A stretch of 5,296 nt of DNA. It comes from Gammaproteobacteria bacterium. GTDB lineage: Bacteria; Pseudomonadota; Gammaproteobacteria; Arenicellales; Arenicellaceae. The position numbers and the translations under genes were made by a program. Within the stretch, counting starts at the first letter, position 1. Each line of letters opens with the position of its first letter. The stretch is from positions 1 to 5,296 of the forward strand of contig DNHK01000025.1 of assembly GCA_003485905.1 (NCBI GenBank), in the 5' to 3' direction. The notes under the pieces were generated by a model. That model searched no databases, was not told where the DNA came from, and was given only the letters and a program-made list of their open reading frames with translations. Below are positions 1-5,296 of the stretch, piece after piece.

Positions 1-63
1 ACGCCGACGCATGAATTTACAAACAATAATTAGAATTTATTTATACTTTATAAAGGTGCAATT

Positions 64-537
64 ATGGGATTTCTAGGATGGCTAGAGGGCACAAGTTATG
101 CGGGCTGGGTCGCAGCTTCACTTTGGGGTTGGGCAATCATGTTGTCCTTACATGCGATCGGAATAGCGGCCATTGTAGGCATTGTATTTGTAGTCAGTTT
201 TCGTTTGCTTGGTCTATATAAATCAATACCATGTGCATCGCTTAGCAAATATCTAGAGATCGCTTGGTATGGCGTAGTGTTGAACGTGATAACAGGACTC
301 TCTATTTTCACTACGCAAGCAACCTACTACATCACGAGCCTCCCATTCCTGCTAAAGATTACGTTTATTATCTTTGGTTGTGTAAATATTGCTTACATGC
401 AAAAGGTCTTAAAACGTGACGCGGGCAACTGGGATACTGCAAAAGCAGTTCCAACATTTGGTATAGTCCTTGCGGGCTGTTCAATGCTATTTTGGACGAT
501 GGCAGTTATCACTGGTCGACTCATCGCCTACATGTAA
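64..537 (+). CDS. Small four-helix membrane protein, DUF6644-like (paralogue of the 1406-1879 gene)
   Basis: This encodes a 157-residue integral inner-membrane protein of unknown function. Hydrophobic segments lie near residues 20-44, 64-84, 93-111 and 131-150, giving four predicted helices and no signal peptide. The N-terminus has a short amphipathic start with the motif LWGW (20-23), then His30 in SLHAIG inside helix 1, RLLG (47-50), Asn74-x-Ile-Thr-Gly in helix 2, Lys98 in helix 3 and GRLIAY (151-156) at the end of helix 4. These polar residues in or beside helices recur in both other family members in the window. It aligns without gaps to the 157-residue protein on the opposite strand, about 71 of 157 positions identical by hand count. 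ATG at 64 is preceded by AAAGG at 52-56 with seven bases of spacing, which supports this start. It is followed six bases after its stop by a terminator, so it appears monocistronic in this window. The family name is from memory. A redox or heme-related role is conceivable because of the buried histidine, but that is only inference. Confidence 0.88.
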   Translation: MGFLGWLEGTSYAGWVAASLWGWAIMLSLHAIGIAAIVGIVFVVSFRLLGLYKSIPCASLSKYLEIAWYGVVLNVITGLSIFTTQATYYITSLPFLLKITFIIFGCVNIAYMQKVLKRDAGNWDTAKAVPTFGIVLAGCSMLFWTMAVITGRLIAYM

Positions 538-542
538 TAAAG

Positions 543-586
543 AAACCAAGGCCCGACCGATTTTGCGTTCGGGCTTTGGTTTAATA
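543..586 (+). terminator. Rho-independent terminator after the first membrane-protein gene
   Basis: Bases 543-556 (AAACCAAGGCCCGA) pair with 569-582 (TCGGGCTTTGGTTT) over 14 positions, one of them a G-T wobble, around a 12-base loop. The stem has a GC-rich core and an A-rich 5' flank, and its 3' arm ends in a T-rich stretch (TTTGGTTTAATAA). It begins six bases after the TAA stop of the gene at 64-537. Because the flanks are A-rich on the left and T-rich on the right it could work in both directions, although the opposing operon ends more than 300 bases away. Confidence 0.85.
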
Positions 587-906
587 AGCCCTCCGAATTA
601 ACGTTAGGGTTTTATCCTAAGAGAAAGCGTTTGATATCGAGTGCGCTTTCTCATCTCCCCGAAAACACCACGGCGAACCTTCCTAAATGGTTTGCGTGTT
701 TCTATAGTCTTGCTTAAGCATTGTGGACCCATACAATACACGCCTATGGCCGCATTGGGCAGTAATCATTCACACGGCTAGCGCTCATCCAGTCATACTC
801 ATCGGCGGAACCATCAAGGCCTAGCGATGTAGGACATATTCTCGTTTGCGAACCCTGAGTTGGTGAATCAATACGACTGAGACTAACGTTTAGGTACCTC
901 GAGTTT
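583..906. other. Gap between convergent genes, with inverted repeats and no supported gene
   Basis: No gene with a start, ribosome site and convincing protein can be supported here. It contains two abutting perfect inverted repeats: TTAGG/CCTAA (604-608 with 616-620) and then GAGAAAGCG/CGCTTTCTC (621-629 with 644-652). A third repeat, TAGGTAC/GTACCTA (891-897 with 914-920), straddles the stop codon of the - strand gene ending at 907. An open - strand frame from 917 to 744 lacks a plausible start. None of the repeats has a clear T-tract, so the terminator of the - strand operon is not identified with confidence. Confidence 0.6.
604..652. repeat. Two abutting perfect hairpins
   Basis: TTAGG at 604-608 pairs with CCTAA at 616-620 over a seven-base loop. 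The very next base starts GAGAAAGCG (621-629), which pairs perfectly with CGCTTTCTC (644-652) over a 14-base loop. Neither is followed by a T-run on the + strand. Read on the - strand the second stem runs straight into the first, with an A-rich loop. They could be a Rho-independent-like or protective 3' structure for the - strand operon, or remnants of a repeat element. The repeats are directly visible; the role is inferred. Confidence 0.5.
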
Positions 907-917
907 TTAGCCAGTAC
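744..917 (-). pseudogene. Open frame without start, possible gene remnant
   Basis: This - strand frame is open for 57 codons, from just after a TAG inside the end of the neighbouring gene to a TAG at 746-744. It lacks an ATG, GTG or TTG until near its end. Its C-terminal part reads LGLDGSADEYDWMSASRVND followed by YCPMRP, which is acidic and has Trp, Tyr and Cys in a protein-like mix. It overlaps the last codons of the gene ending at 907 in another frame. No family is recognised. It may be a decayed C-terminus of a lost gene or chance; the low confidence reflects that. Confidence 0.15.
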
Positions 918-1395
918 CTACGTAAGGAATCATACGACCCATAATCAATACGCCAAACCAGAACACCAGCGATGAAGCACCAACTAGCTTTGCCAAACTA
1001 TTGGTATCCCCATTGGTCTCAAGCTGCCCGAGCTTCCCATGCAGTTTCCAATAATAGAGCGCTGCATTTAATCCGCCAAGAACAATGAGGATTAGTTTGA
1101 GGTGAAAACCTATATTAGGGGCGTAACGGGAGGGGTCACCCAATAAAAATACAAAACCGGTAATCAGGTTAACCCCAAACCCAATAAATACCCATGGCAG
1201 GAGCCTATGTACTGCGTCAAACGAAACACTCTTAAAGTAGCCCATCATTCGGGTATCAATAATAATCAGAGCACCCAACATAAAGCAAAGGCCAAAAAAG
1301 TGAAGGGTTTCCATCGCTGGCCATGCCCACGAATTTGACAAAACCCAGGTATGAACCGATGTGCCCAACGCCCAATCAATTAAATTTTGTACCAT
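907..1395 (-). CDS. Small four-helix membrane protein, DUF6644-like (second gene of the pair)
   Basis: This encodes a 162-residue integral membrane protein of unknown function. Hydrophobic segments lie near residues 25-46, 66-86, 97-115 and 135-153. It keeps the family pattern seen in its neighbours: SWAW (22-25), His32 in TLHFFG, Arg49 in TRMMG, Trp68, Asn76-x-Ile-Thr-Gly (to 80), Lys100, and GRMIPY (153-158) at the end of the last helix. It also has a second intramembrane-edge histidine, His98, two residues before the conserved lysine, and a longer loop between helices 3 and 4 (about 116-134). It is clearly more distant from the other two than they are from each other. ATG at 1395 is preceded by AGGAG (1403-1407) with seven bases of spacing. 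It lies 10 bases after the upstream gene, so the two are very probably one transcript and translationally coupled, perhaps making a hetero-oligomer. No confident terminator was found after it. The family name is recalled, not checked. Confidence 0.88.
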   Translation of the reverse strand: MVQNLIDWALGTSVHTWVLSNSWAWPAMETLHFFGLCFMLGALIIIDTRMMGYFKSVSFDAVHRLLPWVFIGFGVNLITGFVFLLGDPSRYAPNIGFHLKLILIVLGGLNAALYYWKLHGKLGQLETNGDTNSLAKLVGASSLVFWFGVLIMGRMIPYVGTG

Positions 1396-1402
1396 AATGA
1401 TG

Positions 1403-1408
1403 CTCCTA
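1403..1408 (-). promoter_or_regulatory. Ribosome binding site overlapping the upstream stop codon
   Basis: On the - strand the sequence reads TAGGAG. TAG (1408-1406) is the stop of the upstream membrane-protein gene, and its last two bases are part of the AGGAG (1407-1403) that serves the downstream gene starting at 1395. This arrangement fixes the downstream start and suggests translational coupling and matched output of the two proteins. Confidence 0.75.
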
Positions 1409-1879
1409 CAAATAAGCGGTCAAACGACCAGCAATTATTGTTATCGACCAACAAACAATTGACACAATGGCCATATTTTTTACTTTACTCGGTACGGCGG
1501 TACCGGAGTCCCAGTCCCTAGCATCCTCCCGCGCTTTTTGTTGCATCAATACGGCAGCAACCGCTCCTATAACAATTGCAGCTATTTTTGTAAGAAATGG
1601 GGTACTAGTGACGAAGAACGTCGCCTGCGCTGAGAACAGCATACATCCTGAGATAAAATTGAGTAAAAACCCTGCCCACGCGAGCCTCATATAAGACAAC
1701 ACGGTTTGATACGGTATTCCAGCAAACATACCGAGCAATCTAAAGCTCAGCATAAATATTATTCCCACGACTATAGCGAAACCAATGCCATGAGAAACCA
1801 AAGTGATGGGGTAACCCCAGAGAGACCCAGCAACCCAATCAGCCAGGGCACTGCGTTCCAACCATTCCAATAAAAGCAT
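1406..1879 (-). CDS. Small four-helix membrane protein, DUF6644-like (first gene of the pair)
   Basis: This encodes a 157-residue integral membrane protein of unknown function, equal in length to the + strand paralogue at 64-537 and about 45 % identical to it by hand alignment with no gaps. Shared blocks are EWLE near the N-terminus, SLWG (19-22), His30 and Gly33 in helix 1, FRLLG (46-50), IP (55-56), AW-x-G-x-x-LN-x-I (67-76), QAT (85-87), TS-x-PFL-x-KI (91-99), MQ (112-113), D-A-x-x-WD (119-124), AVP (128-130) and GRL-x-AY (151-156). Four predicted helices lie near residues 20-44, 64-84, 93-111 and 132-150. ATG at 1879 has a strong Shine-Dalgarno sequence GAGGAG at 1895-1890, ten bases upstream. 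It leads the pair with the gene ending at 907. The upstream 374-base gap carries a candidate FNR/DNR-type operator, so expression may respond to oxygen or nitric oxide; that is inference from a single site. Confidence 0.88.
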   Translation of the reverse strand: MLLLEWLERSALADWVAGSLWGYPITLVSHGIGFAIVVGIIFMLSFRLLGMFAGIPYQTVLSYMRLAWAGFLLNFISGCMLFSAQATFFVTSTPFLTKIAAIVIGAVAAVLMQQKAREDARDWDSGTAVPSKVKNMAIVSIVCWSITIIAGRLTAYL

Positions 1880-2025
1880 TAGCTGTTAACTCCTCAAAGT
1901 CAGTACCACCCGCTTGCAATATGAATACGACATACCCATCATCGAGTGCTGTCACCGTTAGCAATAAGGCAGTGTTGGACTACTTGTTGTGTGTCAACAG
2001 ACTAAACGGTTGATAAAACCCGACA

Positions 2026-2039
2026 TTGATCTATGTCAT
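2026..2039 (-). promoter_or_regulatory. Candidate FNR/DNR-family operator upstream of the membrane-protein pair
   Basis: The + strand reads TTGATCTATGTCAT, matching the DNR-type pattern TTGAT-N4-GTCAA at nine of ten defined positions and the FNR pattern TTGAT-N4-ATCAA at eight of ten. It is embedded in a further symmetry, GACAT/ATGTC (2022-2026 with 2033-2037). A weak -10-like hexamer TAGTCT lies on the - strand at 2004-1999. If used, the start of transcription near 1992 would put the box about 41 bases upstream, the usual class II activation distance. The -10 is poor, so this remains tentative. Confidence 0.35.
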
Positions 2040-2233
2040 GCAAAAAAGAATAGATAAAAACGCACGCTGACATTTGACCAGAAAACTCCTTTTCACTAAC
2101 TTCCCTTTAACTAAAAAGTGGTAACAAACAAGACGGTTTGAACCAGCCGCGGCCGCGCAGAAGCCAACACCTGTCACTCTCCCTCTAGTTTGGGTCTAGT
2201 TCACGAGTAGAACGAATGAGCATCGCAACAATA

Positions 2234-2250
2234 TCTGACACCCTGTCAGA
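2234..2250 (-). terminator. Hairpin just after the carrier gene, possible weak terminator
   Basis: TCTGACA (2234-2240) and TGTCAGA (2244-2250) form a perfect seven-base inverted repeat with a three-base loop. On the - strand it starts three bases after the stop codon of the carrier gene (2254-2256) and is followed by TATTGTTG, which is only partly T-rich. The position fits a terminator or 3' stabilising hairpin; the weak tail lowers confidence. Confidence 0.45.
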
Positions 2251-2253
2251 CCC

Positions 2254-3573
2254 TTAGCCCAAACGTTTTTCCTCAAAACGAACTGTCCCTGTATGCTCGG
2301 AAGATTCCATACGACTCTCTAGCGCACCCAAATCTCGTGTAAATACTTTACCCAAAGCCAAACCAACTACAGCCCATAATATTGCGATACAGCCACCAAT
2401 CATGGCTACTGGACCAAGACCCAAACCAAATCCATGCGTTAAACCAGTAAACGCCCAACCACTAACCATATCACCACCACGGTAAACCAGTATATCGATT
2501 ACGGGCTTGGCTTTAAAACGCGACTCTCGATCTACCGCGGTAAACAGAACTTCGCGAGCCGGCCGGGTAATCGCAAAGTTTCCTGCGCGTCGAACCACCT
2601 GTAACCCAACCACGATCCACGTTAAAGGCAAGAGAGCCAACGCAAACAATCCCCCGGATACAATGACTGGAACCATTGCCAACGTAACACCTAGGCCAAA
2701 TCGTACCGTCAAGCGACTGGTTGCAAGCATAGCTGTCAAAATCGCCAGCGCATTTACCGCCAAATCAATACCTGCCCAAATTTTTAAACGTTGCGATATA
2801 TCATAATCAGCTAGTAAGTTTTTGAGTTCAAAATATACAAACGAACCAATGGAGGTATACAACACGATAAATACAGCAATAGAAATCAAGTATCGACTAC
2901 CAATGAAGGTTCGGTATCCCTGTAAAGGGCTACCGCCAATAGTCTGTCCACGAGAAATATCCTGCCGTAGTACTCCGGTGCCGAGCTTCCCGGATTTAAT
3001 ATTCTCTAAAGCAAGAATAAGTGGAATTGGGATTAGTAACATAACCGAAGCTAACAACATCAAATTATTCATTCCAAGCCTGTGCGCAAACAGCAAAGGG
3101 ATGATAGGCCCTACCAAGGCTCCGATACTGCTTCCAGCAGCGATATAACCAAATAGTCTAGGAGCCTGCTCACGGTCAAATAATTCCGACATAAAGCTCC
3201 AAAACACAGAGACGTGAAAAAGGTTAAATACGCTCAACCAAATATAAAACGCTTTGTCAGCTAATACTGAGCTTATGGGTAGATAATTGGCAAAGTAAAA
3301 ACACAAGAAAGATAATGCAAAAAACCCGTAGAGGCTCGGGACTAAGAGTCGAAAAGCAATACGTGAAACAACCCATCCATAGATCGATACTGCAATAAAG
3401 CTAACCAACATAGTGCCAGTCCATAGCCAACTTAGTTCAACGTCGCTCCAATCACTAGACATCCCATCTCGGATTGGCCGCAATATGTAATACGCCGACA
3501 TCAGCGCAAATACGAACAGGAAAGAAAGTGCAATTGCCTTAAATTCTCGTTCTTCTACCGCGGCTAAATTCAT
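2254..3573 (-). CDS. NTT/AAA-like major facilitator carrier
   Basis: This encodes a 439-residue inner-membrane carrier with about 12 predicted helices, the first near residues 12-31 and the last near 388-408. A charged linker around residues 190-220 separates two six-helix halves, and the cytoplasmic tail is short and polar (from about 411). Signature stretches are YYILRPIRDGM (28-38) in helix 1, ELFDREQAPRLFGYIAAGSS (130-149) followed by GALVGP, and ITRPAREVLFTAVDRES (335-351) followed by RFKAKPVID and YRGGD (364-368). From memory these are typical of MFS proteins related to the NTT/AAA ATP:ADP-type nucleotide carriers, here in a free-living type of genome where the substrate is not known. 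ATP/ADP exchange should not be assumed. ATG at 3573 is the only credible start, because an in-frame TAA lies two codons upstream. The ribosome site is weak (AAGAG about 12 bases before). It stands 197 bases from the dehydrogenase gene on the same strand and may be transcribed separately. Confidence 0.85.
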   Translation of the reverse strand: MNLAAVEEREFKAIALSFLFVFALMSAYYILRPIRDGMSSDWSDVELSWLWTGTMLVSFIAVSIYGWVVSRIAFRLLVPSLYGFFALSFLCFYFANYLPISSVLADKAFYIWLSVFNLFHVSVFWSFMSELFDREQAPRLFGYIAAGSSIGALVGPIIPLLFAHRLGMNNLMLLASVMLLIPIPLILALENIKSGKLGTGVLRQDISRGQTIGGSPLQGYRTFIGSRYLISIAVFIVLYTSIGSFVYFELKNLLADYDISQRLKIWAGIDLAVNALAILTAMLATSRLTVRFGLGVTLAMVPVIVSGGLFALALLPLTWIVVGLQVVRRAGNFAITRPAREVLFTAVDRESRFKAKPVIDILVYRGGDMVSGWAFTGLTHGFGLGLGPVAMIGGCIAILWAVVGLALGKVFTRDLGALESRMESSEHTGTVRFEEKRLG

Positions 3574-3770
3574 ACGTTATTGGGGCTCTTTTTATAGCAG
3601 GCGAGACTAACATAAGCGTTTTAGAGATTTGTAACGAAAGGCAACTATCCGATTGATAAACGATCTATCGACGGCACTTAGCTGGGGCACCTAGTTTTGA
3701 CCTAACCCCGTAAAATTAAAAGTAATCCCTTGACCGTAAGCTCTGTTCACTACTGCCCCATATTACCGAT

Positions 3771-5296
3771 TTAGCGCAAAGCCGCCGAGATATTGCCCCC
3801 ATCCACAGTGGTAACGTTCGCGGTTGTTTTATCTAGCAGTACTTGCTGTAAAAACGCTTGTGCCACATCGACTGCCTCAACTTCTAACCCCAGTAAATTA
3901 CCGGCCAAATACTCTCCTTGTGTCACACCACGTGCGCTTGATCTTGCGCTCAGCATTTTATCAGTTAACAATCCACTTCGAATGCGATCCGCATTAACCG
4001 CATTTGACCTTATGCCATAGCGCCCATTCTCCAAAGCATACTGTCGCGATAAAAATAACGTCGCCGCTTTTGGTAGGCCATATGCACCAAAGTTTTCACC
4101 TGGATTCACGGCTTGCTTGGATGCATTAAACAACAATATTCCACCTGTGCCTTGCGCTCGCATCACTCTAACTGCCTGCTGTGCCATGCGTTGATGCGAG
4201 AAAAAGTTTAAATCAAAGCTTTCACGAAGTGCAGTCTCATCCAATTCTGCTGCAGCAGCTTGCCATGACTCTGCTGCGCCACCAGCATTAGACACCAAAA
4301 TATCAAGCCCCCCAAAAGTGCAGCAAATTTGATCGAAAGCCTGTTGGACCTGTTCAGTGTCATTTACATCACACGACAGCCCTAGAACACCCACTTCGAG
4401 CGCGACTCGCTTCACGGCTACGCTGTCTATATCAAGTAACGCTACCTCCGCGCCATGTTCTGCAAATAATTGGGCTGTGGCGCGCCCAATGGTTCCTGCT
4501 CCACCAGTAATCACTACAACTTGTCCGGCTAGCAACTTCGGCTTGCTTTTACCTAATTTAGCTTGCTCTAGCGACCAATACTCCATATCAAAAAGGTCAG
4601 AATCAGGGAGTGCCTCGTAGCGACCAATCCGCTCAGTATTCGCGATAGTTCCAACGGAAAGCTCCGCCAAATCCGCGGCGATAGAAGCTGCCGCTTTAGA
4701 TTTTCCAAAAGCGAACAGACCCACACCGGGCACTAATACTACTCTTGGGTAGGGATCCAGCTGAGTTTTAGGCGGGTTTGAGTTCTTGTTATTCGCTACA
4801 AAATAAGAATCGTATTCATCAACATATCTGGTAACGGCTGCCCCTACCTCGTCGGCAAACTCATCCAAACAGTCAGCGATGGGCATTGGACAGATAAGGG
4901 GCTTATTCTTTGTACGAATTATGTGGTCTGGGGTAATAACACCTCGCGTTGCATAGTCTGCAACATCTACTCCATTAACCCATTGTTGGATTTGCTCAGA
5001 ATTACGGAATTCTGCAATCAAGCGAAACTTGTCGTCTCGACCAGCGCATGCACCCCGAATAATTGGTGCTACTAGCGAGCTAGAAGCTATATTGTCAGGT
5101 ATTTCGCGTGAAGCAAACGTCTTTATCTTATGTTTGCCGATCTGTTGTTCCGCCCGATCGACCAATTCGATCATCCGTTCGTAAGATTCCTCTGCGGACT
5201 CACCAAAAGTAAAAACACCGTGTTTGTAAAGCACAATACCAAGTACCCCTGGGCTTTTTTCCCAAAGGTCGGCAACTACTTTTGATAATTCAAACC
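3771..5296 (-). CDS. Bifunctional class II aldolase / short-chain dehydrogenase, N-terminus cut by the window edge
   Basis: This is a soluble two-domain enzyme. The frame is open to the last base (first full codon at 5294), so 507 residues are visible and the true start is outside; the GTG at 5234 sits inside a conserved motif and is not the start. Residues below count from the window edge. The visible end of the aldolase half has LYKHGVFTFG (22-31), whose His25 is the expected third zinc ligand; the HxH pair would be upstream. A linker carries TPDHIIRTK (121-129) and DPYPRVVLVPGVGLFAFG (180-197). The Rossmann half has TGGAGTIG (263-270), an acidic LLDID at the end of strand 2 suggesting NAD, NAG (336-338), and the tetrad Asn363, Ser392, Tyr405, Lys409. 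It ends with NADRIRSGLL and a DGGN-x-x-AALR tail. It resembles the RhaD-type aldolase/lactaldehyde dehydrogenase fusions (about 670-680 residues by recall), but no rhamnose or fucose genes are nearby, so the substrate is open. YGLPK is a slightly unusual YxxxK variant. Confidence 0.92.
   Translation of the reverse strand, partial: FELSKVVADLWEKSPGVLGIVLYKHGVFTFGESAEESYERMIELVDRAEQQIGKHKIKTFASREIPDNIASSSLVAPIIRGACAGRDDKFRLIAEFRNSEQIQQWVNGVDVADYATRGVITPDHIIRTKNKPLICPMPIADCLDEFADEVGAAVTRYVDEYDSYFVANNKNSNPPKTQLDPYPRVVLVPGVGLFAFGKSKAAASIAADLAELSVGTIANTERIGRYEALPDSDLFDMEYWSLEQAKLGKSKPKLLAGQVVVITGGAGTIGRATAQLFAEHGAEVALLDIDSVAVKRVALEVGVLGLSCDVNDTEQVQQAFDQICCTFGGLDILVSNAGGAAESWQAAAAELDETALRESFDLNFFSHQRMAQQAVRVMRAQGTGGILLFNASKQAVNPGENFGAYGLPKAATLFLSRQYALENGRYGIRSNAVNADRIRSGLLTDKMLSARSSARGVTQGEYLAGNLLGLEVEAVDVAQAFLQQVLLDKTTANVTTVDGGNISAALR

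Larger units (their letters stand above)
1880..2253. other. Intergenic region: leader of the membrane-protein pair and 3' end of the carrier gene
   Basis: No coding region is supported. Near 1890-1895 is the Shine-Dalgarno sequence for the gene starting at 1879. At 1985-1999 there is a perfect TGTTG/CAACA inverted repeat with a five-base spacer, and at 2026-2039 a candidate FNR/DNR box. A TTGACA hexamer is present on the - strand at 1997-1992, but no good -10 hexamer lies 16-18 bases from it. Bases 2149-2159 form a short GC-rich block containing the palindrome GCGGCCGC, unlike the surrounding A/T-rich sequence. Next to the carrier stop codon is the hairpin listed separately. Confidence 0.6.

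Noticed and set aside
16..47. Promoter for the first gene (TTTACA at 16-21, TATACT at 42-47)
   Set aside because: The spacing is 20 bases, and a start from this -10 would remove the Shine-Dalgarno sequence from the transcript, so it is not called.
11..76. Short + strand leader peptide starting at 11
   Set aside because: It is only 21 codons, with no ribosome site visible and a frame that ends just inside the real gene; nothing supports translation.
96..311. - strand frame opposite the first membrane-protein gene, and the + strand frame at 1467-1694 opposite its paralogue
   Set aside because: Both are antisense to conserved membrane proteins. Neither has a ribosome site or family signature.
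603..895. Integron attC-like site suggested by GTTAGGG (603) and ACTAAC (882)
   Set aside because: The core-like motifs are in the wrong order for a + strand attC, do not match the consensus ends, and are about 280 bases apart with no internal symmetry joining them.
2507..3148. Two + strand open frames opposite the carrier gene
   Set aside because: They are antisense shadows of a strongly supported carrier gene, have no ribosome sites or recognisable domains, and have unnatural composition.
3574..3770. Terminator or promoter between the dehydrogenase and the carrier
   Set aside because: I saw only short, imperfect symmetries (for example GGGG/CCCC around 3683-3709), no T-tract, and no -35/-10 pair with good spacing.
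3793..4620. + strand open frames opposite the dehydrogenase
   Set aside because: They are antisense to a well-conserved enzyme with intact catalytic motifs, and the translated sequences are Ser/Thr/Ala-rich shadow peptides.
5232..5234. GTG at 5234 as the start of the aldolase/dehydrogenase gene
   Set aside because: The frame stays open upstream to the window edge, with a sensible protein (VVADLWEKSPGVLGI), and the GTG lies within the conserved stretch before the zinc-binding His, so the gene is simply cut by the edge.

Overview
The window looks like part of a chromosome from a free-living, probably marine, gammaproteobacterium of moderate G+C content. That placement is an inference from general protein style (NTT-like MFS carrier, fused aldolase/short-chain dehydrogenase, small four-helix membrane proteins) and not from any marker gene. 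There is no rRNA, tRNA, CRISPR array, transposase or recognisable insertion sequence. Five protein-coding genes are supported: one on the + strand at the left edge and four on the - strand.

Left third (1-1879): this part holds three small integral membrane proteins of one family, which I recall as DUF6644-like. A 157-residue member lies on the + strand (64-537) and ends in a clear intrinsic terminator. Facing it on the - strand is a tightly coupled pair: a 157-residue protein (1406-1879) followed 10 bases later by a 162-residue protein (907-1395). The stop codon of the first overlaps the ribosome binding site of the second. The two 157-residue proteins align without gaps at about 45 % identity by hand count, so the + strand gene is an inverted paralogue of the first gene of the pair. 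The 369 bases between the convergent units hold several inverted repeats and an open frame without a start that may be a gene remnant.

Middle (1880-3573): a 374-base gap contains the leader of the membrane-protein pair, with a good Shine-Dalgarno sequence and a candidate FNR/DNR-type operator about 150 bases upstream of the start. Then comes a 439-residue, roughly 12-helix carrier on the - strand with the sequence signatures of nucleotide-transporter-like (NTT/AAA) MFS proteins.

Right third (3771-5296): this is a bifunctional class II aldolase / short-chain dehydrogenase on the - strand. Its N-terminus lies beyond the right edge of the window, since the frame stays open to the last base. The dehydrogenase half is complete with its full catalytic tetrad; only the end of the aldolase half is visible.

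No single pathway ties the genes together. The membrane-protein trio is the least understood and most interesting part; the carrier and the dehydrogenase belong to recognisable families whose substrates cannot be set from this window.
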